A stretch of DNA of 64,000 nt, from positions 62,001 to 126,000 of the forward strand of contig CASGGR010000024.1 of the NCBI GenBank assembly GCA_949318235.1, given 5' to 3'. Below the pieces are notes generated by a model. The model was given only the letters and a program-made list of their open reading frames with translations. It searched no databases and had not been told where the DNA came from. Each line of letters opens with the position of its first letter. Position 1 is the stretch's first letter. The stretch comes from Ecdyonurus torrentis. Lineage: Eukaryota; Arthropoda; Insecta; Ephemeroptera; Heptageniidae. A program made the position numbers and the translations under genes. Positions 1 through 11,807 of this stretch are shown in pieces.

Positions 1-23
1 CTTATATATTAATAAAAATACTT

Positions 24-186
<163 letters not shown>

Positions 187-581
187 CGTCTTTATTCCAA
201 AAAATGCAAAGGTAAAAAAATGCAAATTTTTGAAAGGGTGAGTTTTAAGCCTGACAATATGTCTGGCCCACTCTTACACCTAACCCCAACAGAAAACATC
301 AATGAAATTTTTTGATTACATACAAAATTATAATAAGACGGAAATAATAATACTACATAGCAAGAATTTTTTTATTTACAAATATCACACGAAAGGATAT
401 AATAATAATAATTATATATTGTATATTGCTTTTATGGAAACAGATTTACAGCAAGGTGTGGAAAAAAAAGTGAAGAAAAAGAAGAAAAAAAGTACTATAA
501 GCAAATATACTACTAATAAGTATACAGTTTATAGATCATAGAAAATGCATATAATGAAAGTGTTGTTGTTGTTGTTTTTTA

Positions 582-852
582 GAACATTAAAAGGGTGCAT
601 TAATTCACTAACGTGAATCCTAGCTTATCCTAGCTTATTTAAGATTTGCACTTTTGAGTTATTATTAATAGCAAATTATTAACAATAGCTAATTTAAGTT
701 GTTTTGAGTTTTTTTTAAGCTATTTTAAGTTAAAATAGCTATTATTAATAATTTGCTACAGTGTATTATTTTAGCTACTCATAATAACTCAAGTGTTATT
801 ATTATAATAAGTTAGAATTCGTAACTAAATTACTGCATCTTTTTTAGAGTGA
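582..852. mobile_element. Family C non-autonomous DNA transposon (diverged copy)
   Basis: It matches the copies at 17847 and 24931 through the core string TTAAGTTAAAATAGCTATT and the stretch TTTTAGCTACTCATAATAACT. The ends are degenerate: TTAAAAGGGTGCATTA on the left and TTACTGCATCTTTTTTAGAGTG on the right. There is no coding capacity. Confidence 0.65.
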
Positions 853-1859
853 TACTAAGGCTATATAATTTTTAATCACTTTGTAATGTAATGGTAGATA
901 TATAATATTTCGTACCCATTTCAATGAAGGTCCCTGACATTTTTATCAATGGTGTAACTGTCATTAAAAAACACAAAAATATCATAAATTTGATGGCTAA
1001 AGTCGATAAAAGTCTAAAAATATGGGTCCTCTTCCGTTAATTACGCAAACCCACTGTTTATAAACATTGTTAAACCCCTTTTTAGAGAAATTGGGGGGAA
1101 AAAAAAGATAGCGGAAGACAGCAGTTATCTATAAACTAACACGCAATTCACGCATGCAGAAATGTGCGTATTAGTCATCAATTAGTCAAAACAATGTATT
1201 TTTACTAAGCATATGGACTGCATATGCAACTTCAAAAATATATTTCTTAGTAAAGTTACAAGTTTAGAGGGAAATGAGTTTTTAAAGAGTGCGAAAAAAA
1301 TGTATATCAGGCTAATGACTTTATATATTCATATAGGGAAAAATACTTAAGTTATGTCGTCATTTTTCTTAGTATTGCATGCGCTGAGAAAAAAAAAAGA
1401 AAGAAAATAAGATTGTTGCGCGCGCAATCTAAAATGAATGAACTGGTCCAGACAGCCTCCAAGTTCAAAGAATTTTGTGACGTCATACTCCTTCCTTCTT
1501 CTATAAAGCCGCAAACACAAATCGTTTTAATTAATTTTTTTTTTCGTCTACAGGAAATTTTTAACATTCTTATTTTAAACCTAACTGATACTTTTGAATT
1601 TTAATTTGACAGCATTTTTTACTAGGAAATGCAAGTATTTTTCCTAGAGATGTGTTTTCTTACTAATTATAATACAGCGTTTTAAATTAATCATTATTTA
1701 ATTTGAGTCTTTATTTTTGAGTTGTAAAAAAAAAAATAATAATAATAATAAAAAGCCTGGGGACAATTTTTGAGACAATTTTCCACGTTTTATTATTTTT
1801 TGTTTTACTCTATATTTTGCTTATTATTAAAAGATTTTGTACTGAACAAAAACATTAAT

Positions 1860-1861
<2 letters not shown>

Positions 1862-1911
<50 letters not shown>
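1862..1911. repeat. (TA)n microsatellite
   Basis: About 50 bp of TA. The remainder of 860-2380 shows nothing recognisable; no convincing open frame, RNA gene or transposon end was seen. Confidence 0.9.
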
Positions 1912-1912
<1 letters not shown>

Positions 1913-2382
1913 ATAATATATAGCTTTTAGATGAATAGAAATTTAGTAAAAAGACAGTATAGTCATGCAGGATGTTGTGATAGGAGAGGTCCGGTCCAGC
2001 CTATATATAGGTAAAAGGAAATAACATCCACCTTTACACATGCTTTTCAGACCTGACGGGGGTTAGGACCCCCCAAAAAAAACATGAGTACGCTCCTGGT
2101 AAAAACAGTGCTGATTTGCATTGAAAATAACTCATTCTTGCCAATTTACGACTTAGAAAAATAAATATTCAATTTTCATAGAAGTTTCATGTATTTTATT
2201 GTAGTGAATTCAAAGATTTTCAATGGAATATACCTTTCTTATACCTTGACTTCCTCATAAAATATTTTTCCTTGATTGTAACAATATATATAGATCCCAA
2301 TCACAGGAACGTGAAGAAAACTGAAGAATTAACTATACTGTCGTCTCTACTATGTTATGGTGTGTAGCGAAGTAAATTGAAT

Positions 2383-2819
2383 GAACGAAGGAACGAACGG
2401 ACGAACGAACGAACGAACGAACGAACGAACGAACGAACGAACGAACGAACGAACGAACGAACGAACGAACGAACGAACGAACGAACGAACGAACGAACGA
2501 ACGAACGAACGAACGAACGAACGAACGAACGAACGAACGAACGAACGAACGAACGAACGAACGAACGAACGAACGAACGAACGAACGAACGAACGAACGA
2601 ACGAACGAACGAACGAACGAACGAACGAACGAACGAACGAACGAACGAACGAACGAACGAACGAACGAACGAACGAACGAACGAACGAACGAACGAACGA
2701 ACGAACGAACGAACGAACGAACGAACGAACGAACGAACGAACGAACGAACGAACGAACGAACGAACGAACGAACGAACGAACGAACGAACGAACGAACGA
2801 ACGAACGAACGAACGAATG
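2383..2819. repeat. (GAAC)n tetranucleotide array, about 437 bp
   Basis: A nearly perfect GAAC array, with a few variants (GAAG, GGAC) at the left edge only. Its open frames on both strands (Asn-Glu-Arg-Thr and Phe-Val-Arg-Ser repeats) are artefacts of the repeat. Confidence 0.95.
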
Positions 2820-3327
2820 AATAGTGTTTTTACTAAAAAAATATATATATATCCTACTTTTTGTGAAACTTATTTGGGTTAAATTATAAATTATAACACA
2901 CATATATGGTATCAAAAATGTTTATACCTATATAGATACAACCTTATAAAAATTTAACATTGAAACTGCGGTTCAATCACTTTGCTTTGAGCGGTGAGAG
3001 TTTGCGGTAAGAGAGAGAGAGACAGGGAGAGAGGGAGAGAGAGAGAGAGATGCTAAATATTTGCCTGTAGCATTATGATCAATTCCAATCTCAAATTTCT
3101 CATTATTATGCTTTGAAGTTTTCCTTATACCTTTCGAAATTTGTAAGCGTATATACTTAACATTACTCATATTATCAATCTCAAATTATTTGAAGATGTT
3201 TCCTTACATTATAAATCCAAAATCAAATCACTACACTGAAAAAGAGACTAAAGACTTCACTGTATATTGTTGCTTGAATTATGTTGTACTGTACAGCATT
3301 GTTACTTTTCACCACTATAAAGATTAG

Positions 3328-3417
3328 TATAGGGTGTATGCGCATGACGTCATACTCAATGCAATTCAACGACCTACTAGAGCAATGAATAACTTTGCTC
3401 AGCATAAATAGGACAAA

Positions 3418-3462
<45 letters not shown>

Positions 3463-3603
3463 ACTTGAAAACCTAATGCAACCTGTAAACAGCATCAATT
3501 CTTTCATAAATATTTCAAGCATTTTTAATGTAACAAAATGTGTTATTTTCCTATAGACCCCTTGCACATACTTGCACTTTGTCGCCATGTTTGTGATGCA
3601 TAG
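3328..3603 (-). mobile_element. Family A non-autonomous DNA transposon
   Basis: It starts TATAGGGTGTATGCGCATGACGTCA, in pieces TATAGGGTGTATGC and TGACGTCA, and continues with the family's CTCAGCATA...GGACAAA core. A poly(T) run of about 36 bp has expanded in the middle. The far end, around TTGTCGCCATG, is degenerate. Confidence 0.75.
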
Positions 3604-4059
3604 GGGAAACATCATTTCTCCTGATTTTTCACATAAAAAGAGTTTATATCAACTGAACGAACTTATTAGGAGCTAGAAATAAGGCTTTGATTGAGGTTTG
3701 AAGATTCTTTTGCAATTAAAAAAATGAAAATAACATTTTTCCTATGCAACCGGGTTCTTGTATAGTAAAGTTACTCTAGTAATACAGACATCGAGCAACA
3801 AAAATATTATGCTGTATTTATTTTGTAAAAGTGTGTTACAATATGCAATGCACAGAATTATTTATTAAAATATAAGACATTTTCTTTTCTCCGTGCACCA
3901 GGATAATATAATATAAATTTTGAAATTCTTTTTATTTCCTTCCCCGTTACATAGCTTCTCAAGTTAGTAAATTTGAGAAAATTACAAATAAGTGCATGGA
4001 TTTAAGCGTAAAATAATTTTAATTTATATTTATTATTCATTTTGATAACGATTGCGATT

Positions 4060-4178
4060 TCACCGACCAGCCTCCCTAGACGTTTCCATGGTTTTTCTAG
4101 GCTGTGATGGCGAATGCCGGAATGTGTATTAATCTGTGGTAGGCCTGTGTGTGTCCTTATTGTACCTGTCGATAAGAA
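4060..4178 (-). repeat. Family E interspersed repeat (retroposon-like), copy 1
   Basis: It shares CACCGACCAGCCT.CCTAGAC and TTTCCATGGTTT.TCTAGGCTGT with the copies at 4371 and 60641. Read on the minus strand, the element ends GGCTGGTCGGTGAAAT, and the 60641 copy continues with GAAAT repeats, as a retroposon tail would. There is no coding capacity. Confidence 0.7.
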
Positions 4179-4370
4179 TTCTAACTTGAAGGGACTATAG
4201 GTGAAGCAAGATAATACATAGCAATAAAAAAATATATATTTACTACTTTTTAAAGCCAATTTTATTCATTTGTCTATTTATTTATTTAATATCACAGATC
4301 AAATTTATAATTATAATGTTTTAATCACTTTTTTTTTTCTTTTTTCTTTGCTTGCCATATTTTGTGTTAT

Positions 4371-4541
4371 CGTGCTATACACCAATCCCAGTCCCAGTCA
4401 AGACATTGTCTTAACGATAGGTAAGGACTTTCCAATTAATGGAAAAGCAAAGCACACACAGGCCGGCCACGGCCTGAGTACACATCCCGGCATTCACCAT
4501 TACAGCCTAGAGAAACCGTGGAAACGTCTAGGCAGGCCCAA
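4371..4541 (+). repeat. Family E interspersed repeat, copy 2
   Basis: It contains CAGTCAAGACA, TAAGGACTTTCCA, GGCCGGCCACGGCC and CCTAGAGAAACCGTGGAAACG, all in the same order as the reverse complement of 60641-60826. It lies about 190 bp from copy 1 in the opposite orientation. Confidence 0.7.
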
Positions 4542-4969
4542 ACCAGAAAGATAAGCTCGAGCAAAAACAATTTATTAAAATTATATTTCAAATTCAAAAA
4601 TTCATAAAAAAAAAAATTAATTAAATGAGTAAATATATTAATAAATGATATAATTAATCAAATAAATTATTTAATAAATATTTAAAAAATGTTAATAAAT
4701 ATTTTTTAAACAAGAAAATATTTTATACTAAAAAAGGTCAAAAGATTGCTAAAACCAGATTTCATGCAAAAAGACAGTCACATAAATTTTTTTAGCATGT
4801 CTCGGAACTGTACGGTATGTAATCAAGGCTTTCAACTAACAACTTTTTTTTTATATAATATATATTTTAATTTTAAAAACGTGTGTCTATAAGGTCAATT
4901 TTTATTATACTTACGGCCAGTAACTATATTATATGAACAACCCCTTGGAGGAGAGTAAAATAAAAATAT

Positions 4970-4972
<3 letters not shown>

Positions 4973-5019
<47 letters not shown>
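4973..5019. repeat. (GA)n microsatellite
   Basis: An uninterrupted GA tract of about 46 bp. Confidence 0.95.
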
Positions 5020-5023
<4 letters not shown>

Positions 5024-5141
5024 CGGCAGACTTTAATAACGACCACACCCAATAAAACCTGCTATATAGCTTAGTTTAGTATTATAGTTAGTATATACAT
5101 ATATACTTTAACTTGATATACGTACATAGAGTATAAGTTAA

Positions 5142-5461
5142 AGGCATAGAACAGAAGAAAACATTTAGCATTAACATCACAAAATACTTGATGAGACTTA
5201 CGCATAAATAACATTAGTTTATCTCAAAACCCTGTAGGCAGTGAGCAGAAAATTTGGATTTGTGCAACCCGCACAACACTTATACATACTAATTTTTGTC
5301 TCATTCCGGAATTGTCGTGCAAATATCATATATAAACAGTATTTTTCACGCTCTCTTGTGGGACCACATTTATATTCTGGTTCAAATTGTCATAACTGTT
5401 ATCAGTTTTGAAGTTCTAGTTATAGTGTTTAATCACATGATATTTTATGTGGTGTATGGCT
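5142..5461 (+). mobile_element. Family B (TTAA-type, piggyBac-like) non-autonomous transposon
   Basis: It is flanked by TTAA at 5138-5141 and 5462-5465. The left end reads AGGCATAGAACAG and the right end GGTGTATGGCT. The interior matches the other family B copies: CACAAAATACTTGATG, CAACCCGCACAACA, CACGCTCTCTTGTGGG. The CRE of other copies is mutated here. It has no open frame of its own. Confidence 0.8.
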
Positions 5462-5617
5462 TTAATTTAAATTATATATTATATACCTACTATAGCATCT
5501 TACATATTATTATAATATATTGATCTAGTTGCATTATATTAATTTATAATGAACTGACGTGCATCGTGATGCATCTAAACAAATGTACTTGTTTTAAATT
5601 ACGTGTATTGATGTTAG

Positions 5618-5618
5618 T

Positions 5619-5671
<53 letters not shown>
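5618..5671. repeat. (GA)n microsatellite
   Basis: A GA tract of about 54 bp. From here to 6190 is AT-rich sequence with poly(T) runs (5806-5829, 5881, 5920) and nothing else recognisable. Confidence 0.95.
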
Positions 5672-5675
<4 letters not shown>

Positions 5676-6191
5676 TCCCGCCTCAAAATGTAAATGCAAA
5701 CCACAAAAATTAATACAAACCACTGCTCTTGTTTAAAATTAATAAAAAAAAAAGTTTTTCTTAATGATTTAGGTAAAATTTTCGCCATGAAGGTGTTTTC
5801 GCATTTTTTTTTTTTTTTTTTTTTTTTTTGCATTATACTTTGCATAACAACATTCATTTAATTTATTTTAATGGAACGAGTTTTTTTTTTATGCAAAGAA
5901 AAAAAGTGAACAAATTTCATTTTTTTTTTTTTCTGTGGTGTCGCCAAATTATTGAATTTTTTATTAATTTATTTATTTTATATTTCTATTATTGTGATAG
6001 TAAGTAAATTAAAATTATATCAATTTTGGTGTAGAGTAAAATTATACAGATATCTAGAACGTGATTTGAACCTAAAAGTATACATCACTAATTTAACATT
6101 ACATAATTTCATTTAATAAACACATTAAATTCTTAATTATTTGATTTCAGTGTTCGTTTATATGAAATTTTCTTTCAGAATAATGCCTTAA

Positions 6192-6437
6192 AAAATAGTG
6201 AAAATAAAAAACTAATATCCTAACATTGATTTCTTATTCATTTTCCATTCACGAAATGGCATCTGCGGGTTTATGACGTCACAGCTCACTAGTCCACGCG
6301 GAGGAAAACAAGCGAGCTGTGACGTCATAAACCCGCAGATGCTATTTTATGAATGAGAAATGAATTTGAAATCAATGACTCCGGCTAAATCAACGTTGAT
6401 ATTTAGGTATGTTCGGATATTAGACATGTTATTTTTG
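6192..6437. mobile_element. Fold-back element with CRE in both arms (family D)
   Basis: The arms are near-perfect inverted repeats: GCATCTGCGGGTTTATGACG then TCACAGCTC on the left, and GAGCTGTGACGTCATAAACC then CGCAGATGC on the right, about 30 bp apart. The right half matches the element at 15923-16241 (AATCAATGACTCCGGC, CAACGTTGATATTTAGGTAT). TTAA occurs at both edges (6188-6191 and 6438-6441). There is no coding capacity. Confidence 0.7.
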
Positions 6438-6613
6438 TTAATTATTATCTTTAATTTATTTTTTTTATTGTTGTTAGCTAAAGAATCAAGTTCTTTACGT
6501 AGTTTTTTTCTTCTACGGAAAAAAACATAATTTCATCTTATACATGGTGACAGTGATTTTTTTTATAATGCATTTCATTGATTAATTCTTTTGGTTTATA
6601 GGAAAACATTAAG

Positions 6614-6925
6614 TAAAGGGTGGTTTCATTCATGTTAAAGTCGACGCCATAAATGAGCGCTAAATAACATAGGCAAGTAGGAAAATGACTCATTTTGCCA
6701 GTTTAAAAATACTTCCCAATATTTTTGAGAGCATTGATGTTGTTAACAGATTGCATAAGTTTTTCAAGTATGCAAGAAAAATAATAATAACGAAAATAAA
6801 AATAGCTAATTTTTCAAAGAAAATAGCCAAAAAGTACGTTTGTTCTATGCTGTTCAATGTTACTCATTGCTCAAAAAGAGCATAGAAAAGCATTCAGAAT
6901 GACGTCATGCGCACACACCCTATAG
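6614..6925 (+). mobile_element. Family A non-autonomous DNA transposon
   Basis: A full-length copy. The left end is TAAAGGGTGGTTTCATTCATG with GTCGACGCCAT following. The centre has GAGAGCATTGATG and GTTAACAG. The right end is TGACGTCATGCGCACACACCCTATA, in parts TGACGTCA and ACACCCTATA. A short frame of 66 codons inside it has no homology and is not called. Confidence 0.88.
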
Positions 6926-7376
6926 ATAAGATTTGGGAGATGGTGTTACAAAAAAAATACATATAATTTGTCGATATAGTCAAATAAACAATGCATTTGA
7001 ATAGAATGAACGAAACAATTGTTTAACTCATTATTTTTAAAAATTATATTAATTTTATTTTTTTGCGATTATAGTATTTTGCGAATATTATGTATTTTTC
7101 AGCCTCTCACTCTATATATCATTTGCTGAACACTAAATGACCAAGGTTTAAATGACCACAGAACATCGCCTGCAGTATACAATGCAAGTTTTTTTTTCTC
7201 CTCTCCTCTCTTCTCAGAAACCTGCACAACTTACCACCCAAAATGTAAAAAAACTGGCAGTACATAAAAAACCCAAAGGAAAAAAAAAAAAAAAAAAAAA
7301 AAAAAAGATGGTCTGAAAAAAATATACATAAGACTAGTCTATAAGGTTGGGCCTAAAGTCTGCACAGTATAAACCG

Positions 7377-7379
<3 letters not shown>

Positions 7380-7457
<78 letters not shown>
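7380..7457. repeat. (TC)n microsatellite
   Basis: About 78 bp of TC. It is followed by a short tRNA-like segment and a (TA)n tract, an arrangement often seen around SINEs. Confidence 0.95.
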
Positions 7458-7461
<4 letters not shown>

Positions 7462-7540
7462 GACCGTCCAGTGAATGCCCCAAGCCGGAATGTGGTCCTT
7501 GGTTTGAATCTCGCTCATAGTCAGCCTTCCCACGCCTCAC
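7458..7540 (+). repeat. Possible tRNA-derived SINE fragment
   Basis: GGTTTGAATCTCGC (7500-7513) resembles an RNA polymerase III B box (GGTTCGAnTCC). The segment lies between a TC tract and a TA tract. No A box is visible, and the copy is unique in the window, so this is tentative. Confidence 0.3.
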
Positions 7541-7543
7541 TCG

Positions 7544-7597
<54 letters not shown>
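7540..7597. repeat. (TA)n microsatellite
   Basis: A TA tract of about 58 bp, directly after the SINE-like segment. Confidence 0.95.
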
Positions 7598-7600
<3 letters not shown>

Positions 7601-7692
7601 TGTACGTACTTTATAACTTAATGACTGATTTGTTGGCTGGGGAGCTAAATAAGGAGATTATATAATTTTAAAATAATTTTTTTACGAATACT

Positions 7693-7865
7693 GAACAAAT
7701 AAATTACATAATTTATGCTACATTGAATAATTACTATATTTATAGAGCACAAATAATGTTGATATATTTTGGAATAACTTATAATTATTCTGTTTATCTT
7801 GCACTATTATGCTTGTATAATTATTGCTATATAGCATAAATTATGATGGTATTATAAGTGACACT
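7693..7865. repeat. AT-rich dispersed repeat (family H)
   Basis: It contains TACATAATTTATGCTACATT, a GAATAATTACT block and ATAGCATAAATTATG. Similar text recurs at 27440-27500, 43370-43480, 55390-55550, 58430-58560 and 58700-58760. It is probably a small AT-rich transposon family; its boundaries are not clear. Confidence 0.45.
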
Positions 7866-8034
7866 AAATTCAGCTAGCATAATTATATATAGTTATTATT
7901 TATAGTTATTACGTGTTTATTTTTGTCCATGTACATATATAATCAATGAAATAAATCAGTTAGTTATTTTATTGTAGCAGGTATTATATAGAGCCATATA
8001 AACATAAACCTCTACATTTCTCCCAAAACTACTT

Positions 8035-8145
8035 CGGGCGGATACAGTGTAATTAAATATGTAAAGTCAACTGTGATTGGCTAGTATAGGTTTATAACAT
8101 GCTCTCTGATTGGTTTAGCACCACAGATACAGCTTTTGGCGGGAA
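8035..8145 (-). repeat. CCAAT-rich dispersed repeat, copy 1
   Basis: The reverse complement reads GTGCTAAACCAATCAGAGAG, then CATGTTATAAACCTA, CTAGCCAATCACAGTTGACT and TTACACTGTATCCG. The same order is present at 57095-57225 and 58555-58680. Two CCAAT-box-like motifs are conserved in all three copies. Confidence 0.7.
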
Positions 8146-8194
8146 GGACCGTGTTTTGGCCAGTGTATATATTTATTTCAGTTTTTGGGTGTTT

Positions 8195-8675
8195 AAGTGC
8201 AATTTTGAACATTTTTCGAACAGTGTGGGAACTCAACAGTTCGTGTGAGTGTTCGTTTTGATTTTTTGAGGTGTTCGAGTTTGTGCTCGATGAACACTGT
8301 TCTGACTGCTGAGTGTTTGAAATTTCGAACACTAAATCGAACACTTTTGAAATTAAATTTTAGGTGTTAAAAATTAAATTAATTAATAATTAAACTTGAA
8401 AATTTGATATTTATGTAAAATAAAAGGATTTTCAACTATTTCCATTAATTATATACATAAAAAAAATATATAAATGAATAATAATAAAAAAAAGGTTGTT
8501 TATATTTATAAAATTTGTTTAAACAAAATATTCGAACACTTACGAACAGTTCGATACTTTGATCAAACAGTTCGTGATGTGTTTGAACTTGCAAAAAGTT
8601 CAAAATGTTCGTGTTTGGAGCGTGTTAGAAAGAATTTTAAGTGTTCGTGATCGGTTTGAGTTCGTCTAAAATGGT
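8195..8675. repeat. Cryptically simple region rich in GTTCG/CGAAC
   Basis: More than a dozen short GTGTTCG, CAGTTCG and TTCGAACAC motifs are scattered over about 480 bp in both orientations, interrupted by AT-rich sequence. It is not a regular tandem array. A short minus-strand open frame across it (8081-8344) is low-complexity and not supported. Confidence 0.5.
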
Positions 8676-8858
8676 GTTAGACCCCAGCACTGATTTAATT
8701 AACCTTACCACTGGTCAACTTTCATTTACCTGTTAAACTGGGGACTCTGGTAAGTCCCTATACATATATATTTTACAATGTTAAACAAGTGAGCATCTTA
8801 AATAAATATAGCTGTAGACTTGGATTAATCAAGTAACCGGAAAGTTAACCGAGATTAA

Positions 8859-9246
8859 AGCCCTTGACAACTTACTTTTTTATCATTTAGAATACTAGAT
8901 TGATAATTATTAATTACCATACCTTATTATCCATGAATTAGACGCCACCACGTTGATTTTGTATTTATTTTCATTTTGACGGTTATTTCACGCTTCTGAC
9001 GTCACCATGTACCACCGCATATCACAGTCACCGCTCTGGTCACGTGATAAATTTAAGTTGCTCCTTCAAGTTCTTTACACGCTATCACGGCCCAAATGGT
9101 ACATTGTGACGTCAGATGCGTGAAATAACCGTCAAAGTGAAAATAAATATACAATCAACGTGGTGGTGTCTAATTCATGGATAATAAGTTATGGTAATTA
9201 TCAATCTACTATTCTAAAATGATAAAATCGTAAGTTGACAAGGGTT
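8859..9246. mobile_element. Long fold-back TTAA-type transposon, 388 bp
   Basis: It is flanked by TTAA (8855-8858 and 9247-9250). The ends are AAGCCCTTGACAACTTAC and the inverse GTAAGTTGACAAGGGTTT. The arms extend almost to the centre: TATCCATGAATTAGACGCCA against TGTCTAATTCATGGATAA, and TTGACGGTTATTTCACGC against GCGTGAAATAACCGTCAA. Each arm holds a TGACGTCA, and the centre holds CACGTG (9041). It has no coding capacity. Confidence 0.82.
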
Positions 9247-9754
9247 TTAAAGTTAGTGAAGTATATAGGGTAGTGACACCGATGTTCTATTTTAGAGTAC
9301 CGCGAAATTAACATTGAACATTATTACATCTTATGATTGCATGCAAATCGAGCGCTGATTGGTCCAAAGTTAATAAAAACATTTGAGCAAGTTGGTGTTC
9401 ACACTAACTGATAATTAATGTCATTTAATATCATCTACATAATACGTAAGAAAGAAAAAGTAATCTAATCATACAATTAAAAAAAATAAAACTTTATTAT
9501 TCTTTAAAGTTATATAAAAAAACTCACTTAAAAAAAAAAGTTGAGCAAACCATTAATAATTAATTGTAGTAAAGTACTTACATAATTCCATAAAAGTTGT
9601 TATTATTCAAGAAAAGCATATCAGAAAAAATTCTAAAACAATGATTATTATTGATAATATTGTTACATTCATCTCTTTAAAAAAAAAAAAAAAAAATCTT
9701 GCATATGAATTCAAAATCTTTTTGAAGCACCATTATGGCAACTAAGCGCAACTG

Positions 9755-10075
9755 TATAGGGTGGTTTCATTCATGTTAAAGTCAACGCCATAAGTGAGCA
9801 CTAAATATATTAATAACATGGGACAGTATAGGAAAATGTCACATTTTGCCAGTTAAAAATTACTTGTCAATATTTTTGAGAGCATTGATGCTGATGTTAA
9901 CAGGTTGAATTTGTATCTCAAGTATGCAAGAAAAATAATAATAACCGAAAAATAGCAAATTTTCCAAAGAAAATAGCCAAAAACTACGTTTGCCCTATGC
10001 TGAGCAATGTTATTCATTGCTCAAGAAGAGCATCGAAAAGCATTCAGAATGACGTCATGCGCACATACCCTATAG
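9755..10075 (+). mobile_element. Family A non-autonomous DNA transposon
   Basis: A full-length copy of about 321 bp from TATAGGGTGGTTTCATTCAT to CATACCCTATA. It includes GTCAACGCCAT, GAGAGCATTGATGCTG, CCTATGCTGAGCAATG and TGACGTCATGCGC. It is close to the copy at 6614. Confidence 0.9.
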
Positions 10076-10708
10076 CAAACATTAAATTTATTGAAACCGT
10101 GTTACATGTGTAGTTCTCTTACGTACAAGATCCTTATAAAATTACTTTATATAAGAAAGAAGCACCAAAATGCCAGATTTGCCCAGTATAATATATCTAC
10201 CCGTCTAAACTAAGCTATAATAATTTTATAATAATAGTAATAATAATAAAAAAAAAATAAAAAAAAAAGCATTTTTATAGTGTGACTACTTTTAATCGGT
10301 TTCTTTGACGCAAATCAATGAAAGAAAAAAAAACTGTCATCTATTAGCACTATATAATGGATTTTATTATACTGAATTCATTATTTAATTACAATTTTTA
10401 TTAAAGTAGACACTAACGGTAATATTCAGAGCTTCTTTGTATTGACTGGACTGGACTTTAGTTCAAAATACTGGCTGCATATATATTTTTTTTATCAGAT
10501 ATGCCCTGCTTTTTTTTTGTGAGAAGAATCGAAATAAAAAAACAATAATATTAAAAAGACGTTTTTAAGTTCAAACATTCATAATTTATCATACAATATC
10601 GTGTGTTATTGCTATGGACCTACCAAGGTGGTGAAACTGTATATTTTGAACCAATTTTATTGGTTAAATAAATAAAAAAAAATTGAAATAATAAATAATA
10701 ATTACATT

Positions 10709-11213
10709 GAGTGAATGAATGAATGAATGAATGAATGAATGAATGAATGAATGAATGAATGAATGAATGAATGAATGAATGAATGAATGAATGAATGAAT
10801 GAATGAATGAATGAATGAATGAATGAATGAATGAATGAATGAATGAATGAATGAATGAATGAATGAATGAATGAATGAATGAATGAATGAATGAATGAAT
10901 GAATGAATGAATGAATGAATGAATGAATGAATGAATGAATGACTGAATGACTGAATGAATGAATGAATGAATGAATGAATGAATGAATGAATGAATGAAT
11001 GAATGAATGAATGAATGAATGAATGAATGAATGAATGAATGAATGAATGAATGAATGAATGAATGAATGAATGAATGAATGAATGAATGAATGAATGAAT
11101 GAATGAATGAATGAATGAATGAATGAATGAATGAATGAATGAATGAATGAATGAATGAATGAATGAATGAATGAATGAATGAATGAATGAATGAATGAAT
11201 GAATGAATGAATG
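10709..11213. repeat. (GAAT)n tetranucleotide array, about 505 bp
   Basis: A nearly perfect GAAT array with one variant block, GACTGAATGACTGAAT, near 10941. It joins an (AAAT)n array at 11216-11292. The His-Ser-Phe-Ile repeat frame on the minus strand is an artefact of the array. Confidence 0.97.
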
Positions 11214-11214
11214 T

Positions 11215-11215
<1 letters not shown>

Positions 11216-11290
<75 letters not shown>

Positions 11291-11292
11291 AT
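11216..11292. repeat. (AAAT)n array next to the GAAT array
   Basis: About 77 bp of AAAT. The right flank, read on the minus strand (CGTGATCGCCCCAAGG ... CCATATTGGTGCCCTAGG), is non-repetitive and GC-richer. It may be the 3' end of a retroposon whose tail gave rise to the two arrays. This is inference. Confidence 0.9.
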
Positions 11293-11807
11293 TATACCCT
11301 AGGGCACCAATATGGCGGCAAGTTAGGTCAATCACCCGCACTACATTGGCATGCGGACACCTTGGGGCGATCACGAGTTATAATATGTTTAAGAATTTGC
11401 ACTGCCATCAGCTGAGCGAGTTAACCATTTACCTGTATGTTTTTTTTTAATTAAAATGAGAAATAGGGTCTTTACCTTCTTGTATATCATCTTTAGACTC
11501 CAATAAGAACTAAAGTATAATGTAGAAATAACGAGGAACTCAAATTATAAAATGATGATGTCCAAGTTTTTATAACCCAAAAATAGTTAAAGAAGGAAGA
11601 GGCTTAATTAAAACTAATTACTTTAATTAACATTCTCACTAATGCAAATCATTATGAATGACCTATAGACGTTAGGCAAAAACTTAAATTTTAGTTCAAT
11701 GCGACAGAGCGTAATTAAAATTAAATATTTTTCTTTCTTCTTTATATATCGTTTCATTTCATTCAAGAAATTTTTGGGCTTCCTAAAATTTCTCAGTTGT
11801 CACTTGT

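Noticed and set aside
2355..2915. Long open frames across the GAAC array, both strands
   Set aside because: They are pure translations of a tetranucleotide repeat, with length set by the absence of stops in the repeat. There are no flanking coding features.
7458..7540. Functional tRNA gene
   Set aside because: Only a B-box-like motif is present. No cloverleaf, A box or acceptor stem can be drawn, so it is listed only as a possible SINE fragment.
10664..11374. 236-codon minus-strand frame over the GAAT/AAAT arrays
   Set aside because: It is a translation of simple repeats. The short unique N-terminal part matches no family I recognise.
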